A DNA stretch of 64,000 bases from Neisseriaceae bacterium (GCA_027489245.1 JAIYAC010000008.1:1-64000), one strand, 5' to 3'. Counted from the stretch's first letter, positions 19,809-30,039 are shown. Made by a program: numbers and translations. Notes: generated by a model not told the origin, from the sequence alone.

Positions 19809-21218
19809 ATGAACCTTACCCGTCTGCCGCACCTGCTGGCCGGCGCCCTGCTGCTGTTACCTGCGTTTGCGCAGGCCAGCATCAACGGCGGCGAGCTGGC
19901 CATTGCCTGGGCACTGCCGTTTGCCGGCATGCTGCTGTCCATTGCCCTGTTGCCGCTGTTGGCGGCCAACCTGTGGCACCACCATTTCGGCAAGATTGCC
20001 GCCATGTGGTCGCTGCTGTTCATCGTGCCGTTTGCCGCCAGCCACGGCCTGGGCGCTACCGCCTACGAAATGGCCCATACCCTGGTGCTGGAATACGTGC
20101 CGTTCATCATCCTGCTGGTATCGCTGTTTACCGTGGCCGGCGGTATCTACCTGCGCGGTAACCTGCACGGCTCGCCGCTGCTGAATACCGGCTTTCTGGG
20201 CGTGGGTACCGTGCTGGCCAGCTTTACCGGCACCACCGGCGCGGCCATGCTGCTGATTCGCCCGCTGCTGCGCGCCAACGACAACCGCCGCTACAAAACA
20301 CACGTGTTTGTGTTCTTCATCTTTCTGGTGGCCAATATCGGCGGCTCGCTGACACCGCTGGGCGACCCGCCGCTGTTTCTGGGCTTTCTGAAGGGCGTGG
20401 GCTTTGGCTGGACCATGGTGCACATGCTGGCACCGATGGCGCTGGCCAGCACCATCCTGCTGGTGGTGTTCTACCTACTGGACCGCCACTACTACCACAA
20501 GGAAGACGACCTGCCGCCGCTGCCGGATCCGACGCCGGATTCGCGCGTGAGCATTGAAGGCAAGGTGAACTTTGCGCTGCTGGGCGGCATTGTGGTGGCC
20601 GTCCTGCTGTCCGGCATCTGGAAGCCGGGTATCAGCTGGCAGATTGCCGGCCTGGATATCGCGCTGCAAAACGTGGTGCGCGACATCCTGCTGCTGGGCG
20701 TAACCCTGCTGTCGCTCAAGCTCACCCCGGGCCGCTGCCGCCAGGCCAATGCGTTTAACTGGGGCCCGATGCTGGAAGTGGCCAAACTGTTTGCCGCCAT
20801 TTTCATCACCATGATTCCGGTACTGGCGATGCTGAAAGCCGGCAAGGCCGGCGCTTTTGCCGAGCTGGTCAGCATGGTCAGCACGCCAGACGGTGCCCCG
20901 GTCAACGGTGCGTATTTCTGGCTGACCGGCGCGCTGTCCAGCTTCCTGGATAACGCCCCCACCTACCTGGTGTTCTTCAACCTGGCCGGTGGCGACGCGG
21001 CCTACCTGATGCACGATGGCGCGGCCACGCTGATGGCCATCTCCATGGGTGCCGTCTTCATGGGGGCCAACAGCTATATCGGTAACGCGCCGAACTTCAT
21101 GGTGAAAGCCATCGTGGAAGAACGCGGCGTGGCCATGCCCAGCTTCTTTGCCTACATCGGCTGGGCCTGCCTGTTCCTGATTCCTACCTTTGTGCTGCTG
21201 ACTTTCGTGTTTTTCTAA
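19809..21218 (+). CDS. NhaD/ArsB-superfamily sodium:proton antiporter
   Basis: Polytopic protein; ANIGGSLTPLGDPPLFLGFLKGV and LSSFLDNAPTYLVFFNLAGG motifs. Confidence 0.8.
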   Translation: MNLTRLPHLLAGALLLLPAFAQASINGGELAIAWALPFAGMLLSIALLPLLAANLWHHHFGKIAAMWSLLFIVPFAASHGLGATAYEMAHTLVLEYVPFIILLVSLFTVAGGIYLRGNLHGSPLLNTGFLGVGTVLASFTGTTGAAMLLIRPLLRANDNRRYKTHVFVFFIFLVANIGGSLTPLGDPPLFLGFLKGVGFGWTMVHMLAPMALASTILLVVFYLLDRHYYHKEDDLPPLPDPTPDSRVSIEGKVNFALLGGIVVAVLLSGIWKPGISWQIAGLDIALQNVVRDILLLGVTLLSLKLTPGRCRQANAFNWGPMLEVAKLFAAIFITMIPVLAMLKAGKAGAFAELVSMVSTPDGAPVNGAYFWLTGALSSFLDNAPTYLVFFNLAGGDAAYLMHDGAATLMAISMGAVFMGANSYIGNAPNFMVKAIVEERGVAMPSFFAYIGWACLFLIPTFVLLTFVFF

Positions 21219-21223
21219 GCGGC

Positions 21224-21249
21224 TGCGGCCAACCTTGGGGTTGGCCGCA
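21224..21249. repeat. Inverted pair of the GGTTGGCCGC motif
   Basis: TGCGGCCAACC-ttgg-GGTTGGCCGCA between convergent genes. Confidence 0.85.
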
Positions 21250-21264
21250 TGGCGTATGCATCAG

Positions 21265-21292
21265 CAAAAAGCCCGCTTTCGCGGGCTTTTTT
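21265..21292. terminator. Rho-independent terminator
   Basis: AAAAAGCCCGCtttcGCGGGCTTTTTT. Confidence 0.85.
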
Positions 21293-21312
21293 ATTGGGTG
21301 CTACGGGGTGGC

Positions 21313-21936
21313 TTACACGCGGTAGCTGGTGGCGGTCATCACCTTGGCGGTGAGCTTCATCAGCCCTTTTACCGGCAGCGGCAGTGGCGCGGCGCCAAAA
21401 TCGTGTGCCATGTCGGCGTGCTTCAGCTCGTCGTCGCGCATTTGCGCCACAATGGCGCGGCTTCTGGCGTCCTGGTCCGGCAGCTGCTGCAGGTGGCTAT
21501 CCAGGTGGGCACCGACCTGCTTTTCGGTTTCCTCCAGAAAGCCCAGGTTCCACTTGTCGCCCAGCAGGCCAGCCGTGACGCCGATGGCCAGCGAGCCGGT
21601 GTACCACACCGGGCCCAGCAGGCTGGGGCGGCCGCCCAGCTCGCGGATGCGCTGCTCGGTCCAGGCCAGGTGTTCTACCTCTTCAAAAGCGGCATGGCGC
21701 AGCGCTTCGCGTGCGGCAGGGTTGCGCGCGGTAAGCGCCTGGCCCTGGTAAAGCGCCTGGGCACATACCTCGCCGCAGTGGTTCACCCGCATCAGGCCGA
21801 TGGCGTGTTGTTTTTCCGCTGCCGTCAGCTCCGCCTCGGCTACCGCGTGGTCCGGGCGGGGGCGGCTGCTGACTGCCGGCGCAAACAGGGTGCGCAGGCC
21901 GCGATCGAATTCTGTAATCAGTTTGTCTAGCATCAT
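21313..21936 (-). CDS. coq7: 2-polyprenyl-3-methyl-6-methoxy-1,4-benzoquinone monooxygenase
   Basis: Di-iron motifs [38 protein letters not shown]. Confidence 0.95.
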   Translation of the reverse strand: MMLDKLITEFDRGLRTLFAPAVSSRPRPDHAVAEAELTAAEKQHAIGLMRVNHCGEVCAQALYQGQALTARNPAAREALRHAAFEEVEHLAWTEQRIRELGGRPSLLGPVWYTGSLAIGVTAGLLGDKWNLGFLEETEKQVGAHLDSHLQQLPDQDARSRAIVAQMRDDELKHADMAHDFGAAPLPLPVKGLMKLTAKVMTATSYRV

Positions 21937-22042
21937 GCTGGCTTATGGCAGTCATCAATAGTGGCGATTATACCTTGCCGGTGCTGCTGTTATAATCCCG
22001 TGGTTTGTTTCACTCTACCCTACCCTAACAAGGACACCGCGT

Positions 22043-22573
22043 ATGAATATCGACCTGATCAGCCCGGGCAAGGACATGCCTAACGACATCAACGTTGTGA
22101 TCGAGATCTCCGCCAACAGCGCACCGATCAAATACGAATTCGACAAAGAAACCGGCGCCCTGTGTGTAGACCGTTTCATGGGCACTTCCATGTTCTACCC
22201 GGCCAACTACGGTTTTGTACCGCAAACCATCGCCGGTGACGGCGACCCGGTAGACGTGCTGGTGGTGACCCCGTTCCCGCTGCCACCTGGCGTGCTGATC
22301 CGCGTACGCGCCCTGGGCCTGATCAAGATGGAAGACGACGGCGGCGTGGATGCCAAGCTGATCGCCGTGCCGGTAGAAAAACTGTGCCCGATGTACAAGG
22401 ACATCCAGAAACTGGAAGACCTGCCGCAGCTGCTGCGTGACCAGATGGTGCACTTCTTCGAGCACTACAAAGATCTGGAAAAAGGCAAATGGGTCAAGAT
22501 CAACGGCTGGGGCACGCTGGAAGATGCTACCCGCGAGCTGAACGAAGGTATCGAGCGCGCCAAGCAAGGCTAA
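22043..22573 (+). CDS. ppa: Inorganic pyrophosphatase
   Basis: VVIEISANSAPIKYEFDKETGALCVDRFMGTSMFYPANYGFVPQT...GDGDPVDVLVV. Confidence 0.97.
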   Translation: MNIDLISPGKDMPNDINVVIEISANSAPIKYEFDKETGALCVDRFMGTSMFYPANYGFVPQTIAGDGDPVDVLVVTPFPLPPGVLIRVRALGLIKMEDDGGVDAKLIAVPVEKLCPMYKDIQKLEDLPQLLRDQMVHFFEHYKDLEKGKWVKINGWGTLEDATRELNEGIERAKQG

Positions 22574-22589
22574 GCCTGCCGACGCACGC

Positions 22590-22618
22590 AAAAAAGCCGG
22601 GTTACCCCGGCTTTTTTG
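22590..22618. terminator. Rho-independent terminator
   Basis: AAAAAAGCCGGGgttaCCCCGGCTTTTTT. Confidence 0.85.
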
Positions 22619-22642
22619 TTGCCTGCTGCACGGTTGGCCGCA

Positions 22643-23197
22643 TCAGGCGCCGCGTTTGAACTGCGCGGCTTTGTCGGCCAGACGGGCACCAAACAGGCGC
22701 GCGGTTTCCAGGTCGGCCGCATCCGGTGTCACCTCAGCAGGCGCGTTGTCGGTACGGGTCATCAGGCCCAGCGAGCTGCCGTAGCGGTTGATGTCGCTGC
22801 CAATGGTGCCACCGGGCATCAGGCCGGTACCGACCCAGATCATGCTGTGCTGGGCAGCAAACACCGACAGCTGCTGCAGGGTGTTCAGCTTGTCGCCACT
22901 CGGGCTGTTGGACACGGTAAAGCCACCGGCGATCTTGTCTTTCCAGCCCTGGCTGTACCACACCTTGGCGCTGGCATCCATGAAGGCTTTGAACGGCGCA
23001 GACACGCTACCCATATAGGTCGGCGCACCAAACACGATGGCGTCGAATGCGGCCAACTCTTCAATACGCGCAGTCGCCTCGTCAGCATTGAACAGTACCA
23101 CCTCGGCGTGGGCGCGGGCGCCCTCGGCCACGTACTCTGCCACCTTGGCGGTGTGGCCGTAACCACTGTGATAAACAACGGCAAGTTTGGTAGTCAT
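22643..23197 (-). CDS. Flavodoxin-fold NAD(P)H:quinone oxidoreductase (WrbA-like)
   Basis: KLAVVYHSGYGHTAKVAEYVAEGA; FGAPTYMGSVSAPFKAFMD. Confidence 0.85.
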   Translation of the reverse strand: MTTKLAVVYHSGYGHTAKVAEYVAEGARAHAEVVLFNADEATARIEELAAFDAIVFGAPTYMGSVSAPFKAFMDASAKVWYSQGWKDKIAGGFTVSNSPSGDKLNTLQQLSVFAAQHSMIWVGTGLMPGGTIGSDINRYGSSLGLMTRTDNAPAEVTPDAADLETARLFGARLADKAAQFKRGA

Positions 23198-23431
23198 CGC
23201 ATTTCACCTATATAAATAGAACGAAGTCATAGCATGGCTGCACCATCTGTCTGGCTGGCCAACAACACGCTAATTCAGAAAATCCGGCAATAGCAAAGCA
23301 CCCGTGCCAATATCAAAAATGGCTGACAAACCAACGCTTTGTACTGCAGCAAACTGTCATTGGCAGTATATTGCTGTGCCAGTGATGGATATAGCGTAAC
23401 TTTCTGACACTTTTTTTCAGATATTCTGAAG

Positions 23432-24322
23432 ATGAAACTATCCCTTGATGCCCTGATGGTGCTGGATGCCATCGACCGGCGCGGCAGCTTTGCCGCCGCC
23501 GCAGAAGAGCTGTACCGCGTCCCTTCTGCCATCACCTACAGTGTGCAAAAGCTGGAGCAAGACCTGAACGTGCAGCTGTTTGATCGCAGCGGCCACAAAG
23601 CCAGGCTGACGTCTACCGGCGAGCTGCTGCTGAAGGAAGGCCGCTCCTTGCTGGATTCGGCAGCCATGATAGAAAGCCGCGTCAAAACGCACGCCACCGG
23701 CTGGGAAGGCGAGCTGCGCATTGCCATGTCCGACCTGCTGTTCTTTGACGATGTGCTGCTATTGCTGGAAGAGTTCAACCAGCTCGGGGCCGATACCGAG
23801 CTGCGCATTACACGCGAGGTATTTGGCGGCACCTGGGATGCGCTGGTGGATGGCCGGGCGGATCTGGCCATTGGCGCCACCGAAAACAGCCAGGGCGGTG
23901 TGTTCCAGACCCGCAGCATGGGCAAGACCAAGTTTGTGTTCTGCGTGGCACCCGACCACCCCCTGGCCACGGCAGACGAGCCGATTCCGCAGCATCTGAT
24001 ACGCCGCTACCGCGTGGCCGTGGCGGCAGATACATCACGCAGTTTGCCTCCACGCAGCGTTTCGATACAGGAAGGTCAAAGCCGTCTGACCGTTGCCACA
24101 GTAGAAGACAAAATCGCTGTTCAACGCGCCGGCCTTGGGGTAGGTTTCTTACCACTTTGCCGTATCCATGAAGATGTAGCGGCCGGCCGGCTGGTGATCA
24201 AGGAAGTAGAAGAAAAGCGCGCGCCAGTACAGCTGCACTACGCATGGAAAGAAAGCCAGCCTGGCCAGGCGCTGGGCTGGTTCATCAAGCGGCTGCAGAC
24301 ATTCGAATGGAAACTTAGCTAG
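23432..24322 (+). CDS. LysR-family transcriptional regulator
   Basis: N-terminal wHTH LDALMVLDAIDRRGSFAAAAEELYRVPSAITYSVQKLEQDLNVQLFDRSGHKARLT. Confidence 0.92.
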   Translation: MKLSLDALMVLDAIDRRGSFAAAAEELYRVPSAITYSVQKLEQDLNVQLFDRSGHKARLTSTGELLLKEGRSLLDSAAMIESRVKTHATGWEGELRIAMSDLLFFDDVLLLLEEFNQLGADTELRITREVFGGTWDALVDGRADLAIGATENSQGGVFQTRSMGKTKFVFCVAPDHPLATADEPIPQHLIRRYRVAVAADTSRSLPPRSVSIQEGQSRLTVATVEDKIAVQRAGLGVGFLPLCRIHEDVAAGRLVIKEVEEKRAPVQLHYAWKESQPGQALGWFIKRLQTFEWKLS

Positions 24323-24330
24323 CCGCTACC

Positions 24331-24996
24331 ATGCTTGCACCCAGTCATGACCGCGATACCCTGCTGCACCGCTTGCCCGCCGAGCAAGCCGTACTGTGCA
24401 CGCCACAAGGCCATGACCTGTTCATCTGGCAAGGCATCACACTGCATTGCCGCCCCCTGCCGCTAGATGCCAGCAAGCCTGGCGATCACATGGAACTATG
24501 CCTGCTCTGGCAGCCCTTGCCCGAATCCCCTACCGCCCTGCTGGTAGCGGGTCACCCGGCCAAACACCAGCAGTGCCAGCCTTTACTGCAAAGCCTGGCC
24601 GGCGCCGGGCAACCCTGGCTGTACTGCGGGCCAACAGGCGCTGCAGGCTTGTGCAAGCGCGTCTTTGATAGCCTGTTTTACCTGGCCGGCCCGGCGCTGG
24701 CACAGCATGCCAGCCAGGCACAGGGCGCTGCGGTACAGATAGACTGGCTCAGTCTGGTGCGCCAACAGCAACAGTTGGCCGACAAGCTGGCGGCGCTATG
24801 CCGGCATTACCTAACACAACATGGCGTATATCAACTGCCACAGGATGCCAATAGCGTGCTGGACCGCTTCCGCCAGCCGCCGCAGCAGCAAGCCCACTAC
24901 GCCCTGACACTGGCCACATTACTGGCACTGGCACTGGAGCTGGGCGAGCCCGCCAGAAAGCTGTTTGACAGCCTGCTGCCACAAACACACACATAA
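24331..24996 (+). CDS. Hypothetical protein
   Basis: ORF 8 bp after the lysR gene; weak resemblance to C-terminal region of beta-hydroxyacid dehydrogenases (GPTGAAGLCKRVFDSLFYLAGPALAQ). Confidence 0.6.
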   Translation: MLAPSHDRDTLLHRLPAEQAVLCTPQGHDLFIWQGITLHCRPLPLDASKPGDHMELCLLWQPLPESPTALLVAGHPAKHQQCQPLLQSLAGAGQPWLYCGPTGAAGLCKRVFDSLFYLAGPALAQHASQAQGAAVQIDWLSLVRQQQQLADKLAALCRHYLTQHGVYQLPQDANSVLDRFRQPPQQQAHYALTLATLLALALELGEPARKLFDSLLPQTHT

Positions 24997-25000
24997 AATG

Positions 25001-25027
25001 GAAAAAGCCCGCCGAAGCGGGCTTTTC
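25001..25027. terminator. Rho-independent terminator between convergent genes
   Basis: GAAAAAGCCCGCcgaaGCGGGCTTTTC. Confidence 0.8.
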
Positions 25028-25043
25028 ATATACTAGCGAGCGA

Positions 25044-25622
25044 TCAGGCAGCTGGCGTAGCAGGAGTCTTGCGAGCGCGGCTAACAGCAGCGCTAGCCGC
25101 TTTGGCCGATGTTTCGGCAGCTTCTACGCTGGCTTCAGCAAACTCGGAGCCTACTTTTTTGGCTGTTTTGGAAGCATTTTCAAAAGCAGCGCTGCTGGAA
25201 GTCACCAGATTTTTCAGTGCCTGTACAGCAGGCTCGGAACCAGCTGGGGCGTTTTTGGCAAAACGGTCCAGTACGTCCAGTACTTGCTTGTTGGTTTCAG
25301 CCACTTGCTCTTCCACAAAGGAAGTCAGCTCGGTCTGGGTTACCAGGGTAGCGTCGTACACTTCGCGGGCAGTGGTCAGTGCTTTGTCCAGGCTAGGCTG
25401 GGCCAGACCAGCCTGGAATTCAGCGAATGCTTTCGGATCTTTGATGGCGGACAGCTGCTTCAGGGTTTCAGCGTTGGCAGCCAGCAGCTTGCGGGAGATT
25501 TCCAGCTGCAGGTTGGTCAGGCGCTCGGCGCTGGACAGGAAAATGGTGGACAGGCGAACGGCTTTATCAAACTGTGCCTGACCGAAAGCGGAAAATTCTT
25601 GTGCGTTGGTAAACATGGACAT
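25044..25622 (-). CDS. phaP: Phasin (PHA granule-associated protein)
   Basis: MFTNAQEFSAFGQAQFDKAVRLSTIFLSSAERLTNLQLEISRKLLAANAETLKQLSAIKDPKAF. Confidence 0.88.
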   Translation of the reverse strand: MSMFTNAQEFSAFGQAQFDKAVRLSTIFLSSAERLTNLQLEISRKLLAANAETLKQLSAIKDPKAFAEFQAGLAQPSLDKALTTAREVYDATLVTQTELTSFVEEQVAETNKQVLDVLDRFAKNAPAGSEPAVQALKNLVTSSSAAFENASKTAKKVGSEFAEASVEAAETSAKAASAAVSRARKTPATPAA

Positions 25623-25672
25623 GATCCTTTTCGAATGTGAGAACTCAGCAGCAAAACCGTCGTTTAGTCTCG

Positions 25673-25716
25673 TTGCTGCATTGCAGCAATACGGATTCTA
25701 TATTGCAGCGCAGCAA
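25673..25716. promoter_or_regulatory. Candidate PhaR-type operator upstream of phasin gene
   Basis: TTGCTGCA-t-TGCAGCAA palindrome, followed by ATTGCagcgcaGCAAT; TGC-rich sites in a phasin promoter. Confidence 0.5.
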
Positions 25717-25980
25717 TGTCAAGAAGATTTGAATCTGCACTGCAAGTAAGGCTCTCTTTTTACAACAGCTTTTGCCGCATCATGGCCAGAAAAAATGACA
25801 AAATCGTGAAGCCAGCCACGGCAGAAATGCCCCGCCGTAGCGGCAAGGCACAAAACACCACAGGGAGTTTTGCCTTTTGCCATCGGGGCGAACGAATATG
25901 TCATGCATGCGTTGAAAGGCCGTCGCCAAAGCTTTACACTCCGGTGATAAATTAAATCTATCCGGTAGCGAAGCCACACA

Positions 25981-26709
25981 ATGAGCCCTGCGGCCAACCC
26001 TTTTGATATCAAGTCTGCCAGCCTGGACCTGCTGGCAGTGCTGCTGCGCAGTGGTGATTGCGCACAGCTGGAAGCGGCGCTGGAAGCCCGCTTTGGCAAC
26101 CAGATCGATGCCTCGCAAAGCGAAGCTTTCCTGCTGGACCTGGACGCCATAGACAACCCAGCCAGCCTGGATCTGGATCAGATTCGCGCCTTGTTTCTGG
26201 CCAAGGGCATTCGCATCATCGCCCTGCGCCACCGCGATATGGCCGTGGCCGAGCTGGCCCGCCTGTACGGCCTGGCTTATGTCAACGCCAGCGCCAGCCC
26301 GCGTAGCGAGCTGGCCGCGCCACCCGCCAGCCAGCCCGCCCCGGTCGCCGCGCCAGCTGCTGCACCGGTGGCAGCGAATACCCTGATCGTCGATCGCCCG
26401 GTACGCGCCGGCCAGCAGATTTACGCCAAAGGCGGCGACCTGGTGGTACTGGCCACCGTAAACGTGGGGGCCGAGCTGATCGCCGATGGCAGCATCCACG
26501 TATACGCCCCCATGCGTGGCCGTGCGCTGGCCGGTGCGCGTGGTAATACCCAGGCACGTATCTTTGTACAGGGCATGGAAGCCGAGCTGGTATCCATTGC
26601 CGGTGTCTATCGCACCATAGAGCAAGCACTGCCTGACAGTATTCAGGGCAAACCGACCCAGATTTATCTAGAAAACGAGCGCCTCGTCATGACGGCGCTT
26701 GGCGAATAA
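25981..26709 (+). CDS. minC: Septum site-determining protein MinC
   Basis: [39 protein letters not shown]; upstream of minDE. Confidence 0.95.
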   Translation: MSPAANPFDIKSASLDLLAVLLRSGDCAQLEAALEARFGNQIDASQSEAFLLDLDAIDNPASLDLDQIRALFLAKGIRIIALRHRDMAVAELARLYGLAYVNASASPRSELAAPPASQPAPVAAPAAAPVAANTLIVDRPVRAGQQIYAKGGDLVVLATVNVGAELIADGSIHVYAPMRGRALAGARGNTQARIFVQGMEAELVSIAGVYRTIEQALPDSIQGKPTQIYLENERLVMTALGE

Positions 26710-26740
26710 CACGAATCACGACGACGCAAGGAAGACCATC

Positions 26741-27553
26741 GTGGCAAAAATCATTGTTGTTACCTCCGGCAAGGGTGGTGTGGGCAAGACCACTACCAGC
26801 GCCAGTTTTGCATCCGGCCTGGCACTGCGCGGCCACAAGACTGCGGTGATCGACTTCGACGTCGGTCTGCGTAACCTGGACCTGATCATGGGCTGCGAAC
26901 GCCGCGTGGTATACGACCTGATCAACGTGATCAACGGCGAAGCCACCCTGAATCAGACCCTGATCAAGGACAAGCACTGCGACAACCTGTACGTGATGCC
27001 GGCCTCGCAAACCCGCGACAAGGACTCGCTCACCGAAGAAGGCGTGGAAAAAGTACTGAAAGACATGGCCGACATGGGCTTTGAGTACATTGTGTGCGAC
27101 TCGCCAGCCGGTATCGAAAAAGGTGCCCTGCTGGCGCTGCTGTTTGCCGACGAAGCCGTGGTGGTCACCAACCCTGAAGTCTCGTCCGTGCGCGACTCCG
27201 ACCGTATCCTGGGCATTCTGTCGTCCAAATCCCGCCGCGCCATCGAAGGCCGCGAGCCGGTAAAAGAGCATCTGCTGATTACCCGCTACTCCCCTAGCCG
27301 CGTGGACAAGGGTGAAATGCTGTCGGTAGACGACGTCAAAGAAATCCTGCGCGTAAACCTGATCGGCGTGATTCCAGAATCGCAGGCCATTCTGCAGGCC
27401 TCGAACTCCGGTACCCCGGCCATCCACCTGAAAGGCAGCGATGCAGCCGAGGCCTACGCCGACGTGGTGGCCCGTTTCCTGGGTGAAGACCGCCCTATGC
27501 GCTTCCTGGAAGCCGAAAAAATCGGTTTCCTCAAGCGTCTGTTTGGAGGCTAA
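26741..27553 (+). CDS. minD: Septum site-determining protein MinD (GTG start)
   Basis: AKIIVVTSGKGGVGKTTTSASFASGLALRGHKTAVIDFDVGLRNLDLIMGCERRVVYDL. Confidence 0.97.
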   Translation: MAKIIVVTSGKGGVGKTTTSASFASGLALRGHKTAVIDFDVGLRNLDLIMGCERRVVYDLINVINGEATLNQTLIKDKHCDNLYVMPASQTRDKDSLTEEGVEKVLKDMADMGFEYIVCDSPAGIEKGALLALLFADEAVVVTNPEVSSVRDSDRILGILSSKSRRAIEGREPVKEHLLITRYSPSRVDKGEMLSVDDVKEILRVNLIGVIPESQAILQASNSGTPAIHLKGSDAAEAYADVVARFLGEDRPMRFLEAEKIGFLKRLFGG

Positions 27554-27556
27554 GCC

Positions 27557-27814
27557 ATGTCCCTGATCGATATGATTTTTGGCAAACGCCAGAAAACCGC
27601 CTCTATTGCCCGCGAACGCCTGCAGATCATCCTGGCGCACGAGCGCAACGGCCGCAGCGCACCCGACTACCTGCCCGCGCTGCAGCGCGAGCTGATGGAA
27701 GTGATCTCCAAGTATGTCTCGGTCAACCTGGACGATATCAAGGTACAAGTAGAACGCCAGGACGACTTCGAGGTACTGGAAGTCAATATCGTGCTGCCGG
27801 AACACCAGCGCTAA
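27557..27814 (+). CDS. minE: Cell division topological specificity factor MinE
   Basis: [40 protein letters not shown]. Confidence 0.96.
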   Translation: MSLIDMIFGKRQKTASIARERLQIILAHERNGRSAPDYLPALQRELMEVISKYVSVNLDDIKVQVERQDDFEVLEVNIVLPEHQR

Positions 27815-27816
27815 TC

Positions 27817-28755
27817 ATGACCCTCACCGAACTGCGTTATATCGTGGCAGTGGCGCGCGAGCGCCACTTTGGCCGCGCGGCGCAAAGCTGCTTTGTCAGC
27901 CAGCCCACGCTGTCCATCGCCATCAAGAAGCTGGAAGACGAGCTTGGCGTGACGCTGTTTGAGCGCGGCGGGCAAGAGGTGTCTGTCACCGAAATCGGCG
28001 AGCGCATCATCGAACAGTCGCAGCGCGTACTGGAAGAAGCCGACACGGTAAAACGCCTGGCCGGCGAACACCAGAACGAGCTGGCTGGCCCGCTGAAGCT
28101 GGGGGTGATTTTTACTATCAGCCCCTACCTGCTGCCGCGCCTGATCCCGGCACTGCGCATTCTGGCGCCGGACATGCCATTGATCCTGGAAGAAAACTAC
28201 ACCGCACGGCTGGCCGAAATGCTCAAGCGCGGCGAGGTAGACGCCATCATCGTGGCCGACCCGTTTGACGAACCGGGTACCGAAGCCTACGCGCTGTACG
28301 ACGAGCCCTTCATGGTGGCCACACCCAAAGGCCACCCATGGGAAAAGCGCGAGCGCATCCAGGCCTGCGACCTGCGCGAGGAAAGCGTGCTGCTGCTATC
28401 GCAAGGCAACTGCTTCCGCGACCAGGTACTGCAAGCCTGCAGTGAGGTAGCCAGCAAGCAATATCAAGCCAACAGCCTGGCTTCCACCGTGCAGGGCAGC
28501 TCGCTGAACACTATCCGCCACATGGTCGCCAGCGGCATGGGGGTAACGGTATTGCCAGCGACGTCGGTTAGCCCTGCAGATGAAGGGCTGCTGTCGGTGA
28601 TTCCGTTCCAGGCACCGGCACCACAGCGCCGGGTGTTACTGGTAACACGTCGGCAGTTCTTCCGTAAAAAAGCCATCGAGACACTGCAGCAGGCGGTATT
28701 CCGCTCTGGCCTACCAAGCGTCACCATGCTGGAAGACAACGCCATCAGCGCCTGA
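27817..28755 (+). CDS. oxyR: LysR-family hydrogen peroxide-inducible regulator OxyR-like
   Basis: MTLTELRYIVAVARERHFGRAAQSCFVSQPTLSIAIKKLEDELGVTLFERG; redox Cys region LLLSQGNCFRDQVLQAC. Confidence 0.88.
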   Translation: MTLTELRYIVAVARERHFGRAAQSCFVSQPTLSIAIKKLEDELGVTLFERGGQEVSVTEIGERIIEQSQRVLEEADTVKRLAGEHQNELAGPLKLGVIFTISPYLLPRLIPALRILAPDMPLILEENYTARLAEMLKRGEVDAIIVADPFDEPGTEAYALYDEPFMVATPKGHPWEKRERIQACDLREESVLLLSQGNCFRDQVLQACSEVASKQYQANSLASTVQGSSLNTIRHMVASGMGVTVLPATSVSPADEGLLSVIPFQAPAPQRRVLLVTRRQFFRKKAIETLQQAVFRSGLPSVTMLEDNAISA

Positions 28756-28782
28756 TAGCCACCGCGCAGGCGCAGACGACAC

Positions 28783-28810
28783 AAGGCCGCCAGGCATGCC
28801 TGGCGGCCTT
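28783..28810. terminator. Perfect 28-bp palindrome, likely bidirectional terminator/attenuator
   Basis: AAGGCCGCCAGGCATGCCTGGCGGCCTT between convergent genes. Confidence 0.6.
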
Positions 28811-28823
28811 GTTGCATGGCAAG

Positions 28824-28839
28824 TTGGCCGCGGCCAACC
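28824..28839. repeat. Back-to-back copies of the GGTTGGCCGC motif
   Basis: GTTGGCCGCGGCCAAC palindrome in aaGTTGGCCGCGGCCAACct. Confidence 0.75.
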
Positions 28840-28854
28840 TGCCTTGGTGATGGC

Positions 28855-30006
28855 TTACTGCGCGGCGCGAATCACACCGGCCAGGCGCTTGATGCCTTCT
28901 TCGATGCGCTCTGGCGAGGCATGGCTGAAGTTCAGGCGCAGGTGGCCGATGCCCTCTTCCGGCTTGGCGTAGAACGCCTCACCCGGCATGAAGGCCACGT
29001 TATTTTCTTCCAGCGCCACCTTCAGCAGCGGGCGGGTGTCGCGTGGCTGCTTCAGCGTGAGCCAGAAGAACAGGCCGCCTTGCGGTACCAGCCAGTCGGC
29101 CAGGTCAGCAAAGTGGGTTTCCAGCGCGGCTTGCATGGCGTCGCGGCCAACCTTGTAGCTTTGCTGCAGCTCTTTGAGGTGACCAACGTAGTCGCCGCTG
29201 TTCAGCCACTGGGTGTTGAACCACTGGCCCAGGCGGTTGGTGTGCAGGTCGGCAGCCTGTTTCAGCTTCAGCAGATACGGCATCAACTCTGGCGAGGCCA
29301 CCATGTAGCCGATGCGCAGGCCAGGGGCCAGCGTCTTGGAGAAGGAGCCACAGTAGATCCACGGTGCTTTTTTCAGGTGCGTTACCAGCGGGCGCGGGGC
29401 TTCGCCATCATAAGACAGCGCACGGTACGGGTCGTCCTCAATCACCGGCAGGTTGGCCGCGTCGATCACCTCGGCCAGGCCGCGGCGGGTTTCTTCGCTA
29501 TAGCACGCACCAGACGGGTTCTGGAACGACGGAATCAGGTAGGCCAGCTTGGCCTGGCTGGCGGCAATGGCCTCGGCCAGCTTGGCGGGCGGCAGCTGGC
29601 CCTGCTCTTGCTGCACGGTGGTGATGTCGGCACCAAACAGCTTGAATACCTGCAGGGCGGCCAGGTAGGTAGGGCCTTCGGTAATCACCGGGGTGTTCGG
29701 GTCGATAAACAGCTTGGCGGCCAGGTCCAGCGCCTGCTGGCTACCGGACAGCACCAGCACCTGCGAGGCATCGATATCCAGGCCGATACGTGCCAGCTCC
29801 TGCACGATGGCGGCGCGGAATTCCGGCTCGCCTTCGCTGGTGCCGTACTGCGCCAGATGCGGCGGTACGCCACTGAAATCCAGCTTGGGCAAACAGTCTG
29901 CCGCAGGCAGGCCACCGGCAAACGAAATCACCTCCGGGCGCTGTGCAGCGGCGAGAATCTCGCGGATCAGCGAGCCGGACAGGCGTTCGATGCGTTCTGA
30001 AAACAT
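28855..30006 (-). CDS. PLP-dependent aminotransferase (MocR/2-aminoadipate transaminase-like)
   Basis: EVISFAGGLPAADCLP; VLSGSQQALDLAAKLFIDP; YCGSFSKTLAPGLRIGYMVA. Confidence 0.88.
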   Translation of the reverse strand: MFSERIERLSGSLIREILAAAQRPEVISFAGGLPAADCLPKLDFSGVPPHLAQYGTSEGEPEFRAAIVQELARIGLDIDASQVLVLSGSQQALDLAAKLFIDPNTPVITEGPTYLAALQVFKLFGADITTVQQEQGQLPPAKLAEAIAASQAKLAYLIPSFQNPSGACYSEETRRGLAEVIDAANLPVIEDDPYRALSYDGEAPRPLVTHLKKAPWIYCGSFSKTLAPGLRIGYMVASPELMPYLLKLKQAADLHTNRLGQWFNTQWLNSGDYVGHLKELQQSYKVGRDAMQAALETHFADLADWLVPQGGLFFWLTLKQPRDTRPLLKVALEENNVAFMPGEAFYAKPEEGIGHLRLNFSHASPERIEEGIKRLAGVIRAAQ

Positions 30007-30039
30007 GTTACTCTCCTTGGCAGACACGTATTGTTTTTA

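Noticed and set aside
3010-24092. Possible canonical Neisseria DUS (GCCGTCTGAA)
   Set aside because: Only partial matches seen (e.g. near 3019 and GCCGTCTGAC near 24081); no full-length copies noticed, so the known DUS dialect does not explain the signal
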